A stretch of DNA of 12,790 nt from Trebonia sp035571275 (GTDB taxonomy: Bacteria; Actinomycetota; Actinomycetes; Streptosporangiales; Streptosporangiaceae). Location: the NCBI GenBank assembly GCA_035571275.1, contig DATMKQ010000264.1, forward strand, positions 1 through 12,790, read 5' to 3'. Under the pieces are notes generated by a model, which saw only the letters and a program-made list of their open reading frames with translations, was not told the origin of the DNA and did no database searches. Every line of letters starts with the position of its first letter. The first letter of the stretch is position 1. The position numbers were made by a program, and so were the translations under genes. Below are positions 1-6,892 of this stretch, one piece after another.

Positions 1-961
1 GGATCGCGGTCTTCCAGTCGCCTTCCGCGCCGAACCCGTAGCCGTCCGCCATCAGCCGCTGCACGGCCAGCCCGGGCAGTTGCTTGAGCCCGCCGAGGTC
101 CTCGAAGTTCGTGGTGAACGCGCCGAAGCCGCCGTCATCCAGGAACGACCGCAGCCCGAGTTCGATCGCCGCGCCATCGCGCAGTGACCGGTGGCGGTCG
201 CCGCCATGGCGGAGCTCGGGCGCCACGTCATAGCTGTCCTCGTACTCCCGCACTAGCGCGTCGATCTCGGCGTCCGTGGCGTCGTCGACGGCCTTGACCA
301 GGTCGTTGACGCCCCACGTGTTGACCTGGACGCCGAATACCGACTCCGCTTCCGTTTTGTCGCCTTCGGTGACGGCCACGTAGCGCATGTTGTCGCCGAA
401 CCGGGCGAGCTTCAGCGCGCGCGTCGCCGCCCAGCCGGCGGCCGCCCTCGTCCACGTCGCTACCTCGGCGACGACCCGGGGGTCGGACACGTGGCCCACC
501 ACGGTCTTGCGGCGGGTCGCCAGCCTGGTCTGGATGTACCCGAACTCGCGGTCCCCGTGCGCGGCCTGGTTAAGGTTCATGAAGTCGAAGTCGATGTCGG
601 CCCACGGCAGCCGGACGTTGGCCTGGGTGTGCAGGTGCAGCAGCGGCTTGCTGAGCACCTGCAGCCCGCCGATCCACATCTTCGCCGGGCTGAACGTGTG
701 CATCCAGGCGATCACGCCGATCACGGTATCGTCGTCGCTGGCCGCGAGCATGACCCGGCGGATGTCCTCAGGCCGGGTGACGACGGGCTGCCAGACGACC
801 CGCACCGGGATCCTGGCCGCGTCATCGAGGGCTCCGGAGATGGCACGAGACTGTCCGGCTACCTGGCGGAGGGTCTCCTCACCGTAGAGCTCCTGGCTGC
901 CCGTGATGAACCAAACCTGGAGGTCACGCAGCTGCTCCGGGCTGCCTGATCGTGCGGACAT
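1..961 (-). CDS. araA: L-arabinose isomerase, 5' part (C-terminus outside window)
   Basis: Converts L-arabinose to L-ribulose in the cytoplasm, the first step before AraB and AraD. The visible 320 codons align along their whole length with the classical AraA family as I remember it: VWFITGSQELYG (residues 16-27), MHTFSPAKMWIGGL (87-100), FDFMNLNQAAHGDREFG (125-141), RFGDNMR (187-193) and LKQLPGLAVQRLM (292-304). E313 in GAEGDWK corresponds to the first catalytic/metal glutamate (E306 of E. coli); the second glutamate and both metal histidines lie beyond the edge. Family length is about 500 residues, so roughly 180 are missing. The ATG at 959-961 is chosen because a GAGGAG Shine-Dalgarno lies about 10 nt upstream and homology begins soon after. 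It is transcribed divergently from the importer and away from araBD. A perfect LacI-type operator lies 24 bp upstream of the start codon. Confidence 0.95.
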   Translation of the reverse strand, partial: MSARSGSPEQLRDLQVWFITGSQELYGEETLRQVAGQSRAISGALDDAARIPVRVVWQPVVTRPEDIRRVMLAASDDDTVIGVIAWMHTFSPAKMWIGGLQVLSKPLLHLHTQANVRLPWADIDFDFMNLNQAAHGDREFGYIQTRLATRRKTVVGHVSDPRVVAEVATWTRAAAGWAATRALKLARFGDNMRYVAVTEGDKTEAESVFGVQVNTWGVNDLVKAVDDATDAEIDALVREYEDSYDVAPELRHGGDRHRSLRDGAAIELGLRSFLDDGGFGAFTTNFEDLGGLKQLPGLAVQRLMADGYGFGAEGDWKTAI

Positions 962-985
962 CGTTCACGCGCTCCTCGTCTATCC

Positions 986-1003
986 GATGTGAGCGCTCAC
1001 ATC
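986..1003. promoter_or_regulatory. LacI-type operator at araA (perfect palindrome)
   Basis: GATGTGAGCGCTCACATC is a perfect 18-bp inverted repeat centred on a CG step, the hallmark of LacI/GalR operators. It lies just downstream of the predicted araA -10 box and before the Shine-Dalgarno, so a bound repressor would block transcription start or elongation. Two related sites, at 1146-1163 and 6875-6892, mark the importer and araB. The likely binder is the LacI-family protein at 6946-7974 (inference from proximity and operator sharing). Confidence 0.85.
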
Positions 1004-1011
1004 AACAGGTC

Positions 1012-1042
1012 ATGGTACGGGCACGCGCGGGGGCCGCGTCAA
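1012..1042 (-). promoter_or_regulatory. predicted araA promoter
   Basis: Reading the minus strand, TTGACG (1037-1042) is followed after 19 bp by TACCAT (1012-1017). This fits the actinobacterial housekeeping pattern TTGAC / TANNNT, though the spacer is slightly long. Transcription would begin near 1005, immediately before the perfect operator at 986-1003. Prediction by eye only. Confidence 0.5.
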
Positions 1043-1055
1043 CTACTCCCTCCTC

Positions 1056-1066
1056 CGAAACTCTCG
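1056..1066. promoter_or_regulatory. near-match to xylanase-type operator
   Basis: CGAAACTCTCG differs at one base from the perfect CGAAACTTTCG sites at 9164-9174 and 9299-9309 near the xylanase. It lies between the araA and importer promoters, about 13 bp upstream of the araA -35 box. A single near-match of 11 bp could be chance, so it is reported as possible cross-regulation only. Confidence 0.35.
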
Positions 1067-1101
1067 TTACCAAGCCGTGCTGCTACCACGACCGTGGCGC
1101 G

Positions 1102-1131
1102 TTGACGGCGGAGTACTTCTTGGTCTAACTT
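1102..1131 (+). promoter_or_regulatory. predicted importer promoter
   Basis: TTGACG (1102-1107), an 18-bp spacer and TAACTT (1126-1131) match the actinobacterial sigma-70-like consensus TTGAC / TANNNT. Transcription would start near 1138, about 8 bp before the LacI-type operator at 1146-1163. The resulting leader to the binding protein start at 1304 is about 165 nt. Confidence 0.55.
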
Positions 1132-1145
1132 GCGCGAAAGAGGCT

Positions 1146-1163
1146 GCTGTTAACGTTCACAAC
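1146..1163. promoter_or_regulatory. LacI-type operator at the importer
   Basis: GCTGTTAACGTTCACAAC keeps the 14-bp core TGTTAACGTTCACA, which differs at only one base from the araB site core TGTTAGCGTTCACA and at three from the perfect araA core. It lies just downstream of the predicted transcription start, where a bound repressor would act as a roadblock. The shared operator is the main reason to assign the importer to arabinose. Confidence 0.75.
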
Positions 1164-1303
1164 GCCTGACCCATAACTCCATAAACGCCGCGAGGCGTCC
1201 CTCATCGGGTCATGCCGCAGCAGACCAGCCACTGAGTGGGGGGACATTCGCTCAGCCCGCGATGGTGCATCAATGGGCAACGACAGATAACCGGAGGTTC
1301 CGG

Positions 1304-2455
1304 ATGGGCAAGGTTCATCCGAAGGTCGACGAGGCAATCCAGACCCTCAACATGGGCGACGGCCCGAGCCGCCGCCGGCTGCTCGCCGGCACCGGGCTGG
1401 TAAGCGCCACGGCTGCCGCATCGGCCCTGCTCGCGGCGTGCAGCTCGTCGCCGGCCACCGCGGCGGCAAGCGCGGGCAAAAACCCGTTCCCGACTGTGCC
1501 CAATCAGAAGTTCTACTTCGTGAATCACGCCGACACGAACGAGTTCTTCACCCCGACCCAGTACGGATTCGCCGACGCCGCGGCGCTGCTCGGCATTCCA
1601 AAGCCAGTCTGGAGCGGCTCGGCCAACTCGGTTGACTCCGAGATGATCTCCGCCGCGAACACCGCGATCTCCGCTAAGGCTGCCGGGATCGCGACGTCGG
1701 TGATTGACTCGTCGATGGCCACGCCGGTGAAGAATGCCATGGACGCCGGCATCCCGGTCATCACCTACAACGCCGACGGGATCTACTCGCACGGGGTACC
1801 CGAGATCTACACAAACCGGCTGGCCTACGTCGGGCAGGCGCTCTACCTGTCCGGGCAGGCCATGGGCGAGCAGATCAAGACGCTCGTGCCGGGCGGCGGG
1901 GAGATCGTGATCTTTATCGCGACCCCGGGAACCGGCAACATCCAGCCTCGCTACGACGGCGCGGCATCGGTGCTCGGGAGCAGCTACTCGGTGACCGAGA
2001 TCGGCACCAGCACGGTCAACGGCCAGGAGCTGTCGACGGAGAAGTCGTACCTGCTCGGGCACAAGTCCAGCCTCAAGGGCGCGTTCGCCGTGGACTCCGG
2101 GTCCACCGCGAACCTCACCGCGGCCCTGACCTCGACCGGCCTGTCGATTCCCGCGGGCGGCTTCGACACGGACCCGCGGACGCTGAACGGCCTCAAGGCC
2201 GGCACGATCAAGTTCAGCATCTTCCAGGACCCGTACCTGCAGGGCTTCCTGCCGACCCTCTACCTCTACCTGTACAACCTGTCCGGCGCGCAGCTGGCGC
2301 CGCCGGACACCGACACGGGCCTGACCGTGCTGAGCCCGGCCAACGTCAGCGGGTTCCTGACGAACAGCCGGTACCAGGGCGGTTCGTCGGGCGAGTCGTA
2401 CCTCCCGCGGCCCGCCGGAGCCATCAACCAGCCGGTGGGGACGACTAGCACCTGA
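1304..2455 (+). CDS. sugar ABC transporter substrate-binding lipoprotein (Tat-type signal)
   Basis: Extracytoplasmic sugar-binding component of the importer. The 383-residue protein has a twin-arginine stretch SRRRLLAG (22-29), a hydrophobic segment and a lipobox LAAC with Cys46, so it should be exported by Tat and lipid-anchored to the outer face of the membrane. After a Ser/Ala linker, the mature part has the two-lobe periplasmic-binding-protein layout of the RbsB/YtfQ type (FYFVNHADTNEFF near the first strand, AMDAGIPVITYNADG, then a second lobe with LKGAFAVDSGS). ATG 1304 is chosen over ATG 1262 because GGAGG (1293-1297) is 6 nt upstream and the preceding residues lack any RBS. The permease and ATPase follow. 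The operator in front links it to araA and araB, so L-arabinose is the likely ligand, though this is inference; xylose or galactose remain possible. Confidence 0.88.
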   Translation: MGKVHPKVDEAIQTLNMGDGPSRRRLLAGTGLVSATAAASALLAACSSSPATAAASAGKNPFPTVPNQKFYFVNHADTNEFFTPTQYGFADAAALLGIPKPVWSGSANSVDSEMISAANTAISAKAAGIATSVIDSSMATPVKNAMDAGIPVITYNADGIYSHGVPEIYTNRLAYVGQALYLSGQAMGEQIKTLVPGGGEIVIFIATPGTGNIQPRYDGAASVLGSSYSVTEIGTSTVNGQELSTEKSYLLGHKSSLKGAFAVDSGSTANLTAALTSTGLSIPAGGFDTDPRTLNGLKAGTIKFSIFQDPYLQGFLPTLYLYLYNLSGAQLAPPDTDTGLTVLSPANVSGFLTNSRYQGGSSGESYLPRPAGAINQPVGTTST

Positions 2456-2465
2456 TGCCGGCCCG

Positions 2466-2513
2466 TTCGCGCCGACGGGGCAGGCCGGTCCTGGTCTGCC
2501 CCGTCGGCGTGAA
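2466..2513 (+). terminator. long intercistronic hairpin between binding protein and permease
   Basis: CGCCGACGGGGCAG (2470-2483) and CTGCCCCGTCGGCG (2496-2509) form a perfect 14-bp stem with a 12-nt loop. Four more outer pairs (one G-U) extend it to 2466-2513. There is no U-tract. It starts 11 nt after the binding protein stop codon. In ABC operons such structures usually lower downstream expression or protect the upstream mRNA, giving binding protein in excess over permease; that role is inferred here. Confidence 0.8.
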
Positions 2514-2613
2514 CGCGGGATTGACACTGGGCTGCCCGCGGTGAATCGTGCTGCCACAGGCGCGAACCAGCGCGGAGCTTCAACGTGCCGAAGGAAAGCG
2601 GAGATGGGTTCAA

Positions 2614-3666
2614 GTGAGTGACACGTTCGAGCAAACCATAGGGAAGACCGGCGCCCCTCCGCCGGGGCAGCGGGCTCCTGGCAGCCCCAGCGACCTGCTG
2701 ATGCGAGCTCTGCGCGTGCTCGGGCGACAACGCGAGGCGACCGTGTTCGTGATCGCGCTGGCCCTGTTCCTCTACTTCGTGATCGACGCGGGATCGGACT
2801 TCACCTCGAAGGCGAACCTGGTCACGCTGTTCTCCGACAGCGTGGCACCCTACGCCATCATCGCGCTGGGCGAGGTCTACCTGCTGATCTGCGGCGAGAT
2901 CGACCTGTCGGTCGGCTTCGTCGTCGGGTTCGCGCCCTTCCTCACGCACTACCTGACCGACTTCTACCACATTCCCGGCCTGCTCGCCGTTTTCTTCGGG
3001 CTGCTGCTCGGGCTCGTGGTTGGCTGGGTCAACGGCTTCTTCACGGTCACGGTCGGCGTGCCCTCGTTCATCACCACGCTGGGCACCGGGTTCATCCTGC
3101 TTGGGCTCATCGACACGACCTCGCACGACGAGCCGGCGGCTGTCCCTACTGACGTGCTGGGCATTGGCAAGTGGATCGAGTCCTACGCCTGGGCGCCGAT
3201 CGTCTGGGCGGTCGTGCTCACCGCGGTGTTCCATATCGTGCTGACCAGGACCCGCTGGGGCCTGCACACGGTCTCCGTGGGCGGGAACCTGCTCGGAGCG
3301 CGGGAGGCCGGTATTCATGTCGGCCGGATCAAGTACGGCAACTTCATGATCACCGGGCTGCTCGGCGCGCTCGTCGGCCTGCAGCAGATGTACTTCACGA
3401 ACAACATCTCCCCCTCCACGGGCTCGTACCAGTGGATGTTCTACGCGGTCACGGCCGCGGTGATCGGCGGCACGGCGATGCTGGGCGGGACGGGAACGGT
3501 CATCGGCGCCTTCCTCGGCGCGGTGGTGCTCGGCATCCTGCTCGACGGGTTCCCGCTCATCGGCGTCAGCGCCAATCCGTTGTACATCATCTTCGGCGGG
3601 GCGATCCTCGTCTCCATGGTGGCGAACGTACAGCTCGCGAGGGTGCGGGAGAGAGGACAGCACTGA
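2614..3666 (+). CDS. sugar ABC transporter permease (RbsC/AraH-type)
   Basis: Membrane channel subunit, working with the preceding lipoprotein and following ATPase. The 350-residue protein starts with about 40 cytoplasmic residues followed by roughly 8-10 hydrophobic segments. GEIDLSVG (94-101) is the characteristic motif of the BPD_transp_2 family (ribose, xylose and arabinose permeases). The cytoplasmic loop GNLLGAREAGI (224-234) occupies the place of the ATPase-coupling loop, and AVIGGTAMLGGTGTVIGAFLGA (282-303) is the usual glycine-rich C-terminal pair. I chose GTG 2614, with GGAG (2600-2603) 10 nt upstream. The open frame runs back to GTG 2548, but that segment is hydrophilic and unlike the family; ATG 2701 has no ribosome binding site. 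The stop codon is 1 nt before the ATPase start, so the two are probably translationally coupled. Confidence 0.88.
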   Translation: MSDTFEQTIGKTGAPPPGQRAPGSPSDLLMRALRVLGRQREATVFVIALALFLYFVIDAGSDFTSKANLVTLFSDSVAPYAIIALGEVYLLICGEIDLSVGFVVGFAPFLTHYLTDFYHIPGLLAVFFGLLLGLVVGWVNGFFTVTVGVPSFITTLGTGFILLGLIDTTSHDEPAAVPTDVLGIGKWIESYAWAPIVWAVVLTAVFHIVLTRTRWGLHTVSVGGNLLGAREAGIHVGRIKYGNFMITGLLGALVGLQQMYFTNNISPSTGSYQWMFYAVTAAVIGGTAMLGGTGTVIGAFLGAVVLGILLDGFPLIGVSANPLYIIFGGAILVSMVANVQLARVRERGQH

Positions 3667-3667
3667 C

Positions 3668-4498
3668 ATGACGGCGACGACACCGGACGGCCCGACGCCA
3701 CCGGCGGACCCCAGCGCCCCGAGCGCCCAGGGCGAGGAGATCCTCCGCTGCGAGCACATCTCCAAGAGCTACGGCGTGGTGACCGCGCTAACCGACGTGA
3801 ACCTGCGACTGCGGCAGGGCGAGGTGCTCGGGCTCATCGGCGACAACGGCGCGGGCAAGTCCACCCTGCTCAAGATCCTGTGCGGCTTCCAGCCGCCCAC
3901 CGCAGGCCACATCTTCCTCGAGGGCCGGGAGGTCGTCTTCAAGTCGGTCGACCACGCCAGGGCGCTCGGCATCGACGCCGTCTACCAGGATCTTGCCCTG
4001 ATCAACCAGCTCACGGTGTTCCAGAACATGTTCCTCAACCGGGAGAAGGTCCGGTGGCCGCTGCCGCTGGTGCGGAACGGGGTCATGCGGAAGGAGGCCA
4101 GGGAACATCTCGACGAGATGGGCGTGCAGATCCCGTCGATGGACTCGCCGGTGGCCCAGCTCTCCGGCGGTCAGCGCCAGGCGGTCGCGGTGGCCCGCTC
4201 GGTCTTCTCGAACCCGAAGGTCCTGCTCCTCGACGAGCCACTCGCCGCGATGGGCGTCAAAGAGGGCGCGATTATCCTGGACCTGATCACGCGGCTCAAG
4301 CGCGAAGGCAACGTCTCGATCATCTTGATCGCGCACAACTATGCTCAGGTGATTGAGGTGTGCGACCGGATCAACATGATCCAGGGCGGCCGGATCACGC
4401 TGGACAAGCCGACCTCAGAAACGTCGGCGGACGAGCTCACGGACATAGTGGTGCAGGAATACCGCAAGGCACTCGAAGAGCGCCAGCGCTCGGCGTGA
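3668..4498 (+). CDS. sugar ABC transporter ATPase, single domain
   Basis: Powers sugar uptake through the adjacent permease. The 276 residues contain one complete nucleotide-binding domain after a Pro/Ala-rich N-terminal tail of about 25 residues: Walker A GDNGAGKST (58-66), Q-loop Gln107 in VYQDLAL, signature LSGGQ (165-169), Walker B VLLLDE (185-190) with catalytic Glu190, and switch His223 in IAHNY. AraG, XylG and RbsA of enteric bacteria carry two such domains in about 500 residues; this protein has one, like the FrcA-type ATPases, so it should act as a homodimer. The ATG is 1 nt after the permease stop, with GAGAGGAC just upstream inside the permease end. It ends only 7 bp from the end of convergent araD, with no room for a conventional terminator. 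Confidence 0.92.
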   Translation: MTATTPDGPTPPADPSAPSAQGEEILRCEHISKSYGVVTALTDVNLRLRQGEVLGLIGDNGAGKSTLLKILCGFQPPTAGHIFLEGREVVFKSVDHARALGIDAVYQDLALINQLTVFQNMFLNREKVRWPLPLVRNGVMRKEAREHLDEMGVQIPSMDSPVAQLSGGQRQAVAVARSVFSNPKVLLLDEPLAAMGVKEGAIILDLITRLKREGNVSIILIAHNYAQVIEVCDRINMIQGGRITLDKPTSETSADELTDIVVQEYRKALEERQRSA

Positions 4499-4508
4499 GC
4501 CGCGCTCA
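4496..4508. terminator. small palindrome containing both convergent stop codons
   Basis: TGAGC-CGC-GCTCA is a perfect 5-bp stem with a 3-nt spacer. Its left end is the TGA of the ATPase gene and its right end is the TGA of araD read on the other strand. A wider pair CAGCGCT (4484-4490) / AGCGCTG (4508-4514) surrounds it. It may act as a weak bidirectional transcription stop, but it is short and lacks a U-tract, so function is uncertain. Confidence 0.3.
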
Positions 4509-5192
4509 GCGCTGACCGTACTCGGTCTTGTAGCGCTGGTGCAGGGCGTCGATCTGGTCCTGCGGCAGCGCGGTAAGTTCGCCGCGGCTGGCCGCGAGGT
4601 GTACGGTCGCGGCCACGTCCTCGCACATCACCGCAGCCTTCACCGCGGCGGGCGCTGTGCCGCCGACCGTGAACACCCCGTGGCTGCGCAGCAGGACGGC
4701 CGGCGAACGGTGGCCGGTCAGCGTCTCGACCACGGCCCGGCCGATCTCGTCGCCGCCGATCGGCGCGAACGGGCCGAGCGGTATCTCGCCGCCGAACTCG
4801 TCGGCCATCGCGGTCAGCACGCACGGGATCGGCTCGCCGCGGGCCGCCCACGCCGTCGCGTACCGGGAGTGCGTGTGCACCACGCCGCCAACCTCCGGCA
4901 TGTGCCGGTAGATGTAGGCGTGGGAGGCGGTGTCGCTTGACGGGAGCAGGTCACCGTCGACCCGGGTGCCGTTCAGGTCGCAGACCACCATCGAGTCGGG
5001 GGTCAGGTCGGGGTAGATGACCCCGCTCGGCTTGATCACCAGCAGGTCCGCACCGGGGACCCGGGCCGAGACGTTCCCCGACGTCCACGCCACCAGGCCG
5101 TTGCTGGCCAGCGCGGCGTGCAGGTGGGCGACCTTGCGCCGGAGTTGCTCCACGGCGGCGCTGACGGATGGGTCATCCAAGCTTGCCGTCAT
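4506..5192 (-). CDS. araD: L-ribulose-5-phosphate 4-epimerase
   Basis: Converts L-ribulose 5-phosphate to D-xylulose 5-phosphate, linking arabinose to the pentose phosphate pathway. The 228-residue protein has the class II aldolase/AraD fold: TSGNVSAR (37-44), KPSG (54-57), SSDTASH (85-91), zinc ligands His106 and His108 in VVHTHSR, ADEFGGEIP (130-138) with Asp131 matching the catalytic Asp120 of E. coli AraD, and RSHGVF (169-174) with His171 as third zinc ligand. The C-terminal EYGQ (224-227) supplies Tyr225, equivalent to catalytic Tyr229, which separates the epimerase from fuculose-phosphate aldolases. Length matches the family (about 230). Its ATG overlaps the araB stop codon in an ATGA arrangement, so araB and araD are translationally coupled. 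It converges on the importer ATPase. Confidence 0.93.
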   Translation of the reverse strand: MTASLDDPSVSAAVEQLRRKVAHLHAALASNGLVAWTSGNVSARVPGADLLVIKPSGVIYPDLTPDSMVVCDLNGTRVDGDLLPSSDTASHAYIYRHMPEVGGVVHTHSRYATAWAARGEPIPCVLTAMADEFGGEIPLGPFAPIGGDEIGRAVVETLTGHRSPAVLLRSHGVFTVGGTAPAAVKAAVMCEDVAATVHLAASRGELTALPQDQIDALHQRYKTEYGQR

Positions 5193-6868
5193 GACCGCAC
5201 CTTGTCAGCGGCGGCCCCGGCGATTACGCGATCGCGCAGCGCGCGCAGCCGGTGCATGACCTCGTTGGCACCCCGGCCGAAGTAGTCGTGCAACAGGACG
5301 TACTCCGCGTACATCTCGTCGTAGACCTCGACCGCACGCGGATCGGGGGTGTAGGCGACCGCGCTCGTTCGTCCCATGACCGACGCGGCCGTGGGCACGT
5401 CGGGGTAGGCCCCGGCGGCTACGGCCGCGTGGATGGCCGAGCCGAGCGCCGGCGCCTGAGCGGAGGTGGCCAGGCGCAGCGGCCTGCCTGTCACATCGGC
5501 GTAGATCTGCATGAGCAGATCATTGCGCATCAGCCCGCCCGCGATGACCAGCTCGGTGACCGGCACGCCACCCGCCTGGAAGGAGTCGATGATGACCCTG
5601 GTGCCGAACGCGGTGGCCTCAAGGAGTGCCCGGTATATGTCTGGCGCTCGCGTAGCCAGCGTGAGGCCGACGACCGAGCCGGACAGGTGGTGGTCGACGA
5701 GCACGCTGCGGTTCCCATTCAGCCAGTCGAGGGCGATCAGGCCGTGCTCGCCGGGCGACTGGGCGGCTGCCTCGGCCGACAGCAGTTCGTGCAGGGTGAG
5801 GCCGCGCCTGCTGGCCTCAGCGTGATATTCGGGCGGCACCGCGTGGTCGGCGAACCAGGCGAAGATGTCGCCGACGCCGGTCTGCCCGGCCTCGTAACCC
5901 CACGACCCGGCGACGATCCCGCCGTCGACCACGCCGCACATGCCCGGTACTTCGGCGAGCACATCGCAGTTCATGATGTGGCAATTGGAGGTGCCCATGA
6001 TGATCGTCATCTGCCCGGGCGCGAGGGCGTTCGCGGCCGGGGCGGTCACGTGGGCGTCCACGTTGCCGGCCGCCACGGCGATCCCTTCGGGAAGACCCAT
6101 CCAGCTCGCCGCGCGCGCGGTGAGCGCGCCCGCCGTGGCGCCGAGTGGGAGCAGCGGATGCGCGAGCTTGTCGTCGGCGAAACCCGCGAAGCCGGGGTTC
6201 AGCGCGGCGAGGTACTGCCGGGACGGATAGCGTCCATCCTGGAAGATGCCCTTGTACCCGGCGGTGCAGACGTTCCTGGTCTCGTCGCCGGTCAGCTGCC
6301 AGACGATCCAGTCCGCCGCCTCGATCCAGCGCTGTGTCAGCCGGTAGACATCGGGGTCTTCCTCGAGCACCTGCAGCGCCTTCGCGAACTGCCACTCGGC
6401 CGAGATCTTGCCGCCGTACCTGGCTAGCCACGGCTCACCGCGAGAGCGGGCCAACTCGGTGATCCGGTCCGCCTGCGGCTGGCCCGCGTGGTGTTTCCAG
6501 AGCTTCGGATAGGCGTGCGGATGGTCCGCCAGCTCGGCGAACTCGCACAGCGGCGTCCCGTCCGCGAGCACGGGCAGCACCGTGCACGCGGTGAAGTCGG
6601 TACTGATACCGATCACCTGGACCGGGTCGACGCCGGCCTCGGAGACCGCCGCGGGCACCGCGTTCCGCAGCACGTCCAGGTAGTCCTCGGGGTCTTGCAG
6701 GGCCCAGTCCGGCGGCAGCGGCCGGCCGCTGGCCGGCAGCGTCGCGTCAATCACACCATGCTTGTACTCATGCACGGCGCTGCCCAGTTCCGCGCCGTCA
6801 GAGACGCGGACGACCAGGGCACGCCCGGACAAGGTGCCGAAGTCGATGCCGACCACACAGGCGTCCAT
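5189..6868 (-). CDS. araB: ribulokinase (FGGY family)
   Basis: Phosphorylates L-ribulose to L-ribulose 5-phosphate using ATP. The 559-residue length fits AraB (about 560). The N-terminal nucleotide fold begins with VVGIDFGTLSGRALVV (5-20); GISTDFTACTVLP (87-99) is the sugar-side motif; GNVDAHVTAPAA (268-279) carries Asp271, the expected catalytic base; MGTSNCHIMN (291-300) is the phosphate-binding stretch; AGGLMRND (443-450) and ALGSAIHAAVAAG (474-486) complete the C-terminal FGGY domain. ATG at 6866-6868 puts the GIDFG motif at residue 7, as in the family. There is no Shine-Dalgarno: TAACAT lies 7 nt upstream of the ATG, suggesting a leaderless transcript. The LacI-type operator at 6875-6892 overlaps that box. 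araD follows with a 4-bp overlap. The repressor gene lies 77 bp upstream on the same strand. Confidence 0.94.
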   Translation of the reverse strand: MDACVVGIDFGTLSGRALVVRVSDGAELGSAVHEYKHGVIDATLPASGRPLPPDWALQDPEDYLDVLRNAVPAAVSEAGVDPVQVIGISTDFTACTVLPVLADGTPLCEFAELADHPHAYPKLWKHHAGQPQADRITELARSRGEPWLARYGGKISAEWQFAKALQVLEEDPDVYRLTQRWIEAADWIVWQLTGDETRNVCTAGYKGIFQDGRYPSRQYLAALNPGFAGFADDKLAHPLLPLGATAGALTARAASWMGLPEGIAVAAGNVDAHVTAPAANALAPGQMTIIMGTSNCHIMNCDVLAEVPGMCGVVDGGIVAGSWGYEAGQTGVGDIFAWFADHAVPPEYHAEASRRGLTLHELLSAEAAAQSPGEHGLIALDWLNGNRSVLVDHHLSGSVVGLTLATRAPDIYRALLEATAFGTRVIIDSFQAGGVPVTELVIAGGLMRNDLLMQIYADVTGRPLRLATSAQAPALGSAIHAAVAAGAYPDVPTAASVMGRTSAVAYTPDPRAVEVYDEMYAEYVLLHDYFGRGANEVMHRLRALRDRVIAGAAADKVRS

Positions 6869-6874
6869 GGGTCA

Positions 6875-6892
6875 AATGTTAGCGTTCACATC
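6875..6892. promoter_or_regulatory. LacI-type operator at araB
   Basis: AATGTTAGCGTTCACATC differs from the perfect araA palindrome at four of 18 positions and keeps the CG centre and the TCACATC arm. It lies 6 bp upstream of the araB ATG and covers the predicted -10 box and part of the spacer, so repressor binding would exclude RNA polymerase. Together with the sites at 986 and 1146 it defines a three-member arabinose regulon in this window. Confidence 0.8.

Larger units (their letters stand above)
962..1303. other. araA / importer divergent control region
   Basis: This 342-bp gene-free stretch separates araA from the sugar importer. It holds a promoter and LacI-type operator for each direction, a near-match to the xylanase-type palindrome between the two promoters, and a leader of about 165 nt for the importer. 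That leader can form a small hairpin ACGCC-GCGA-GGCGT (1185-1198) with a GNRA-type loop, and a second stem CTGAG/CTCAG (1232-1236 with 1251-1255). No convincing small gene is present. ATG 1262 opens an in-frame N-terminal extension of the binding protein, but it lacks a ribosome binding site. Confidence 0.8.

Noticed and set aside
2521..2549. TTGACA at 2521-2526 as a second promoter for the permease
   Set aside because: No TANNNT box at 16-19 bp spacing; the nearest candidates (TGAATC at 15 bp) are poor, so it is not listed as a promoter.
1202..2557. 451-codon open frame on the minus strand opposite the binding protein
   Set aside because: Its product is Arg/Gly/Val-rich low-complexity sequence typical of antisense frames in high-GC genes, while the plus strand encodes a recognisable lipoprotein.
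2266..3765. 499-codon open frame on the minus strand opposite the permease
   Set aside because: Highly charged, His/Arg/Asp/Glu-rich composition with no domain; mirror frame of a clear membrane protein gene.
5252..6427. 391-codon open frame on the plus strand opposite araB
   Set aside because: Shadow of araB with composition bias and no motifs; araB shows all family motifs in the other strand.
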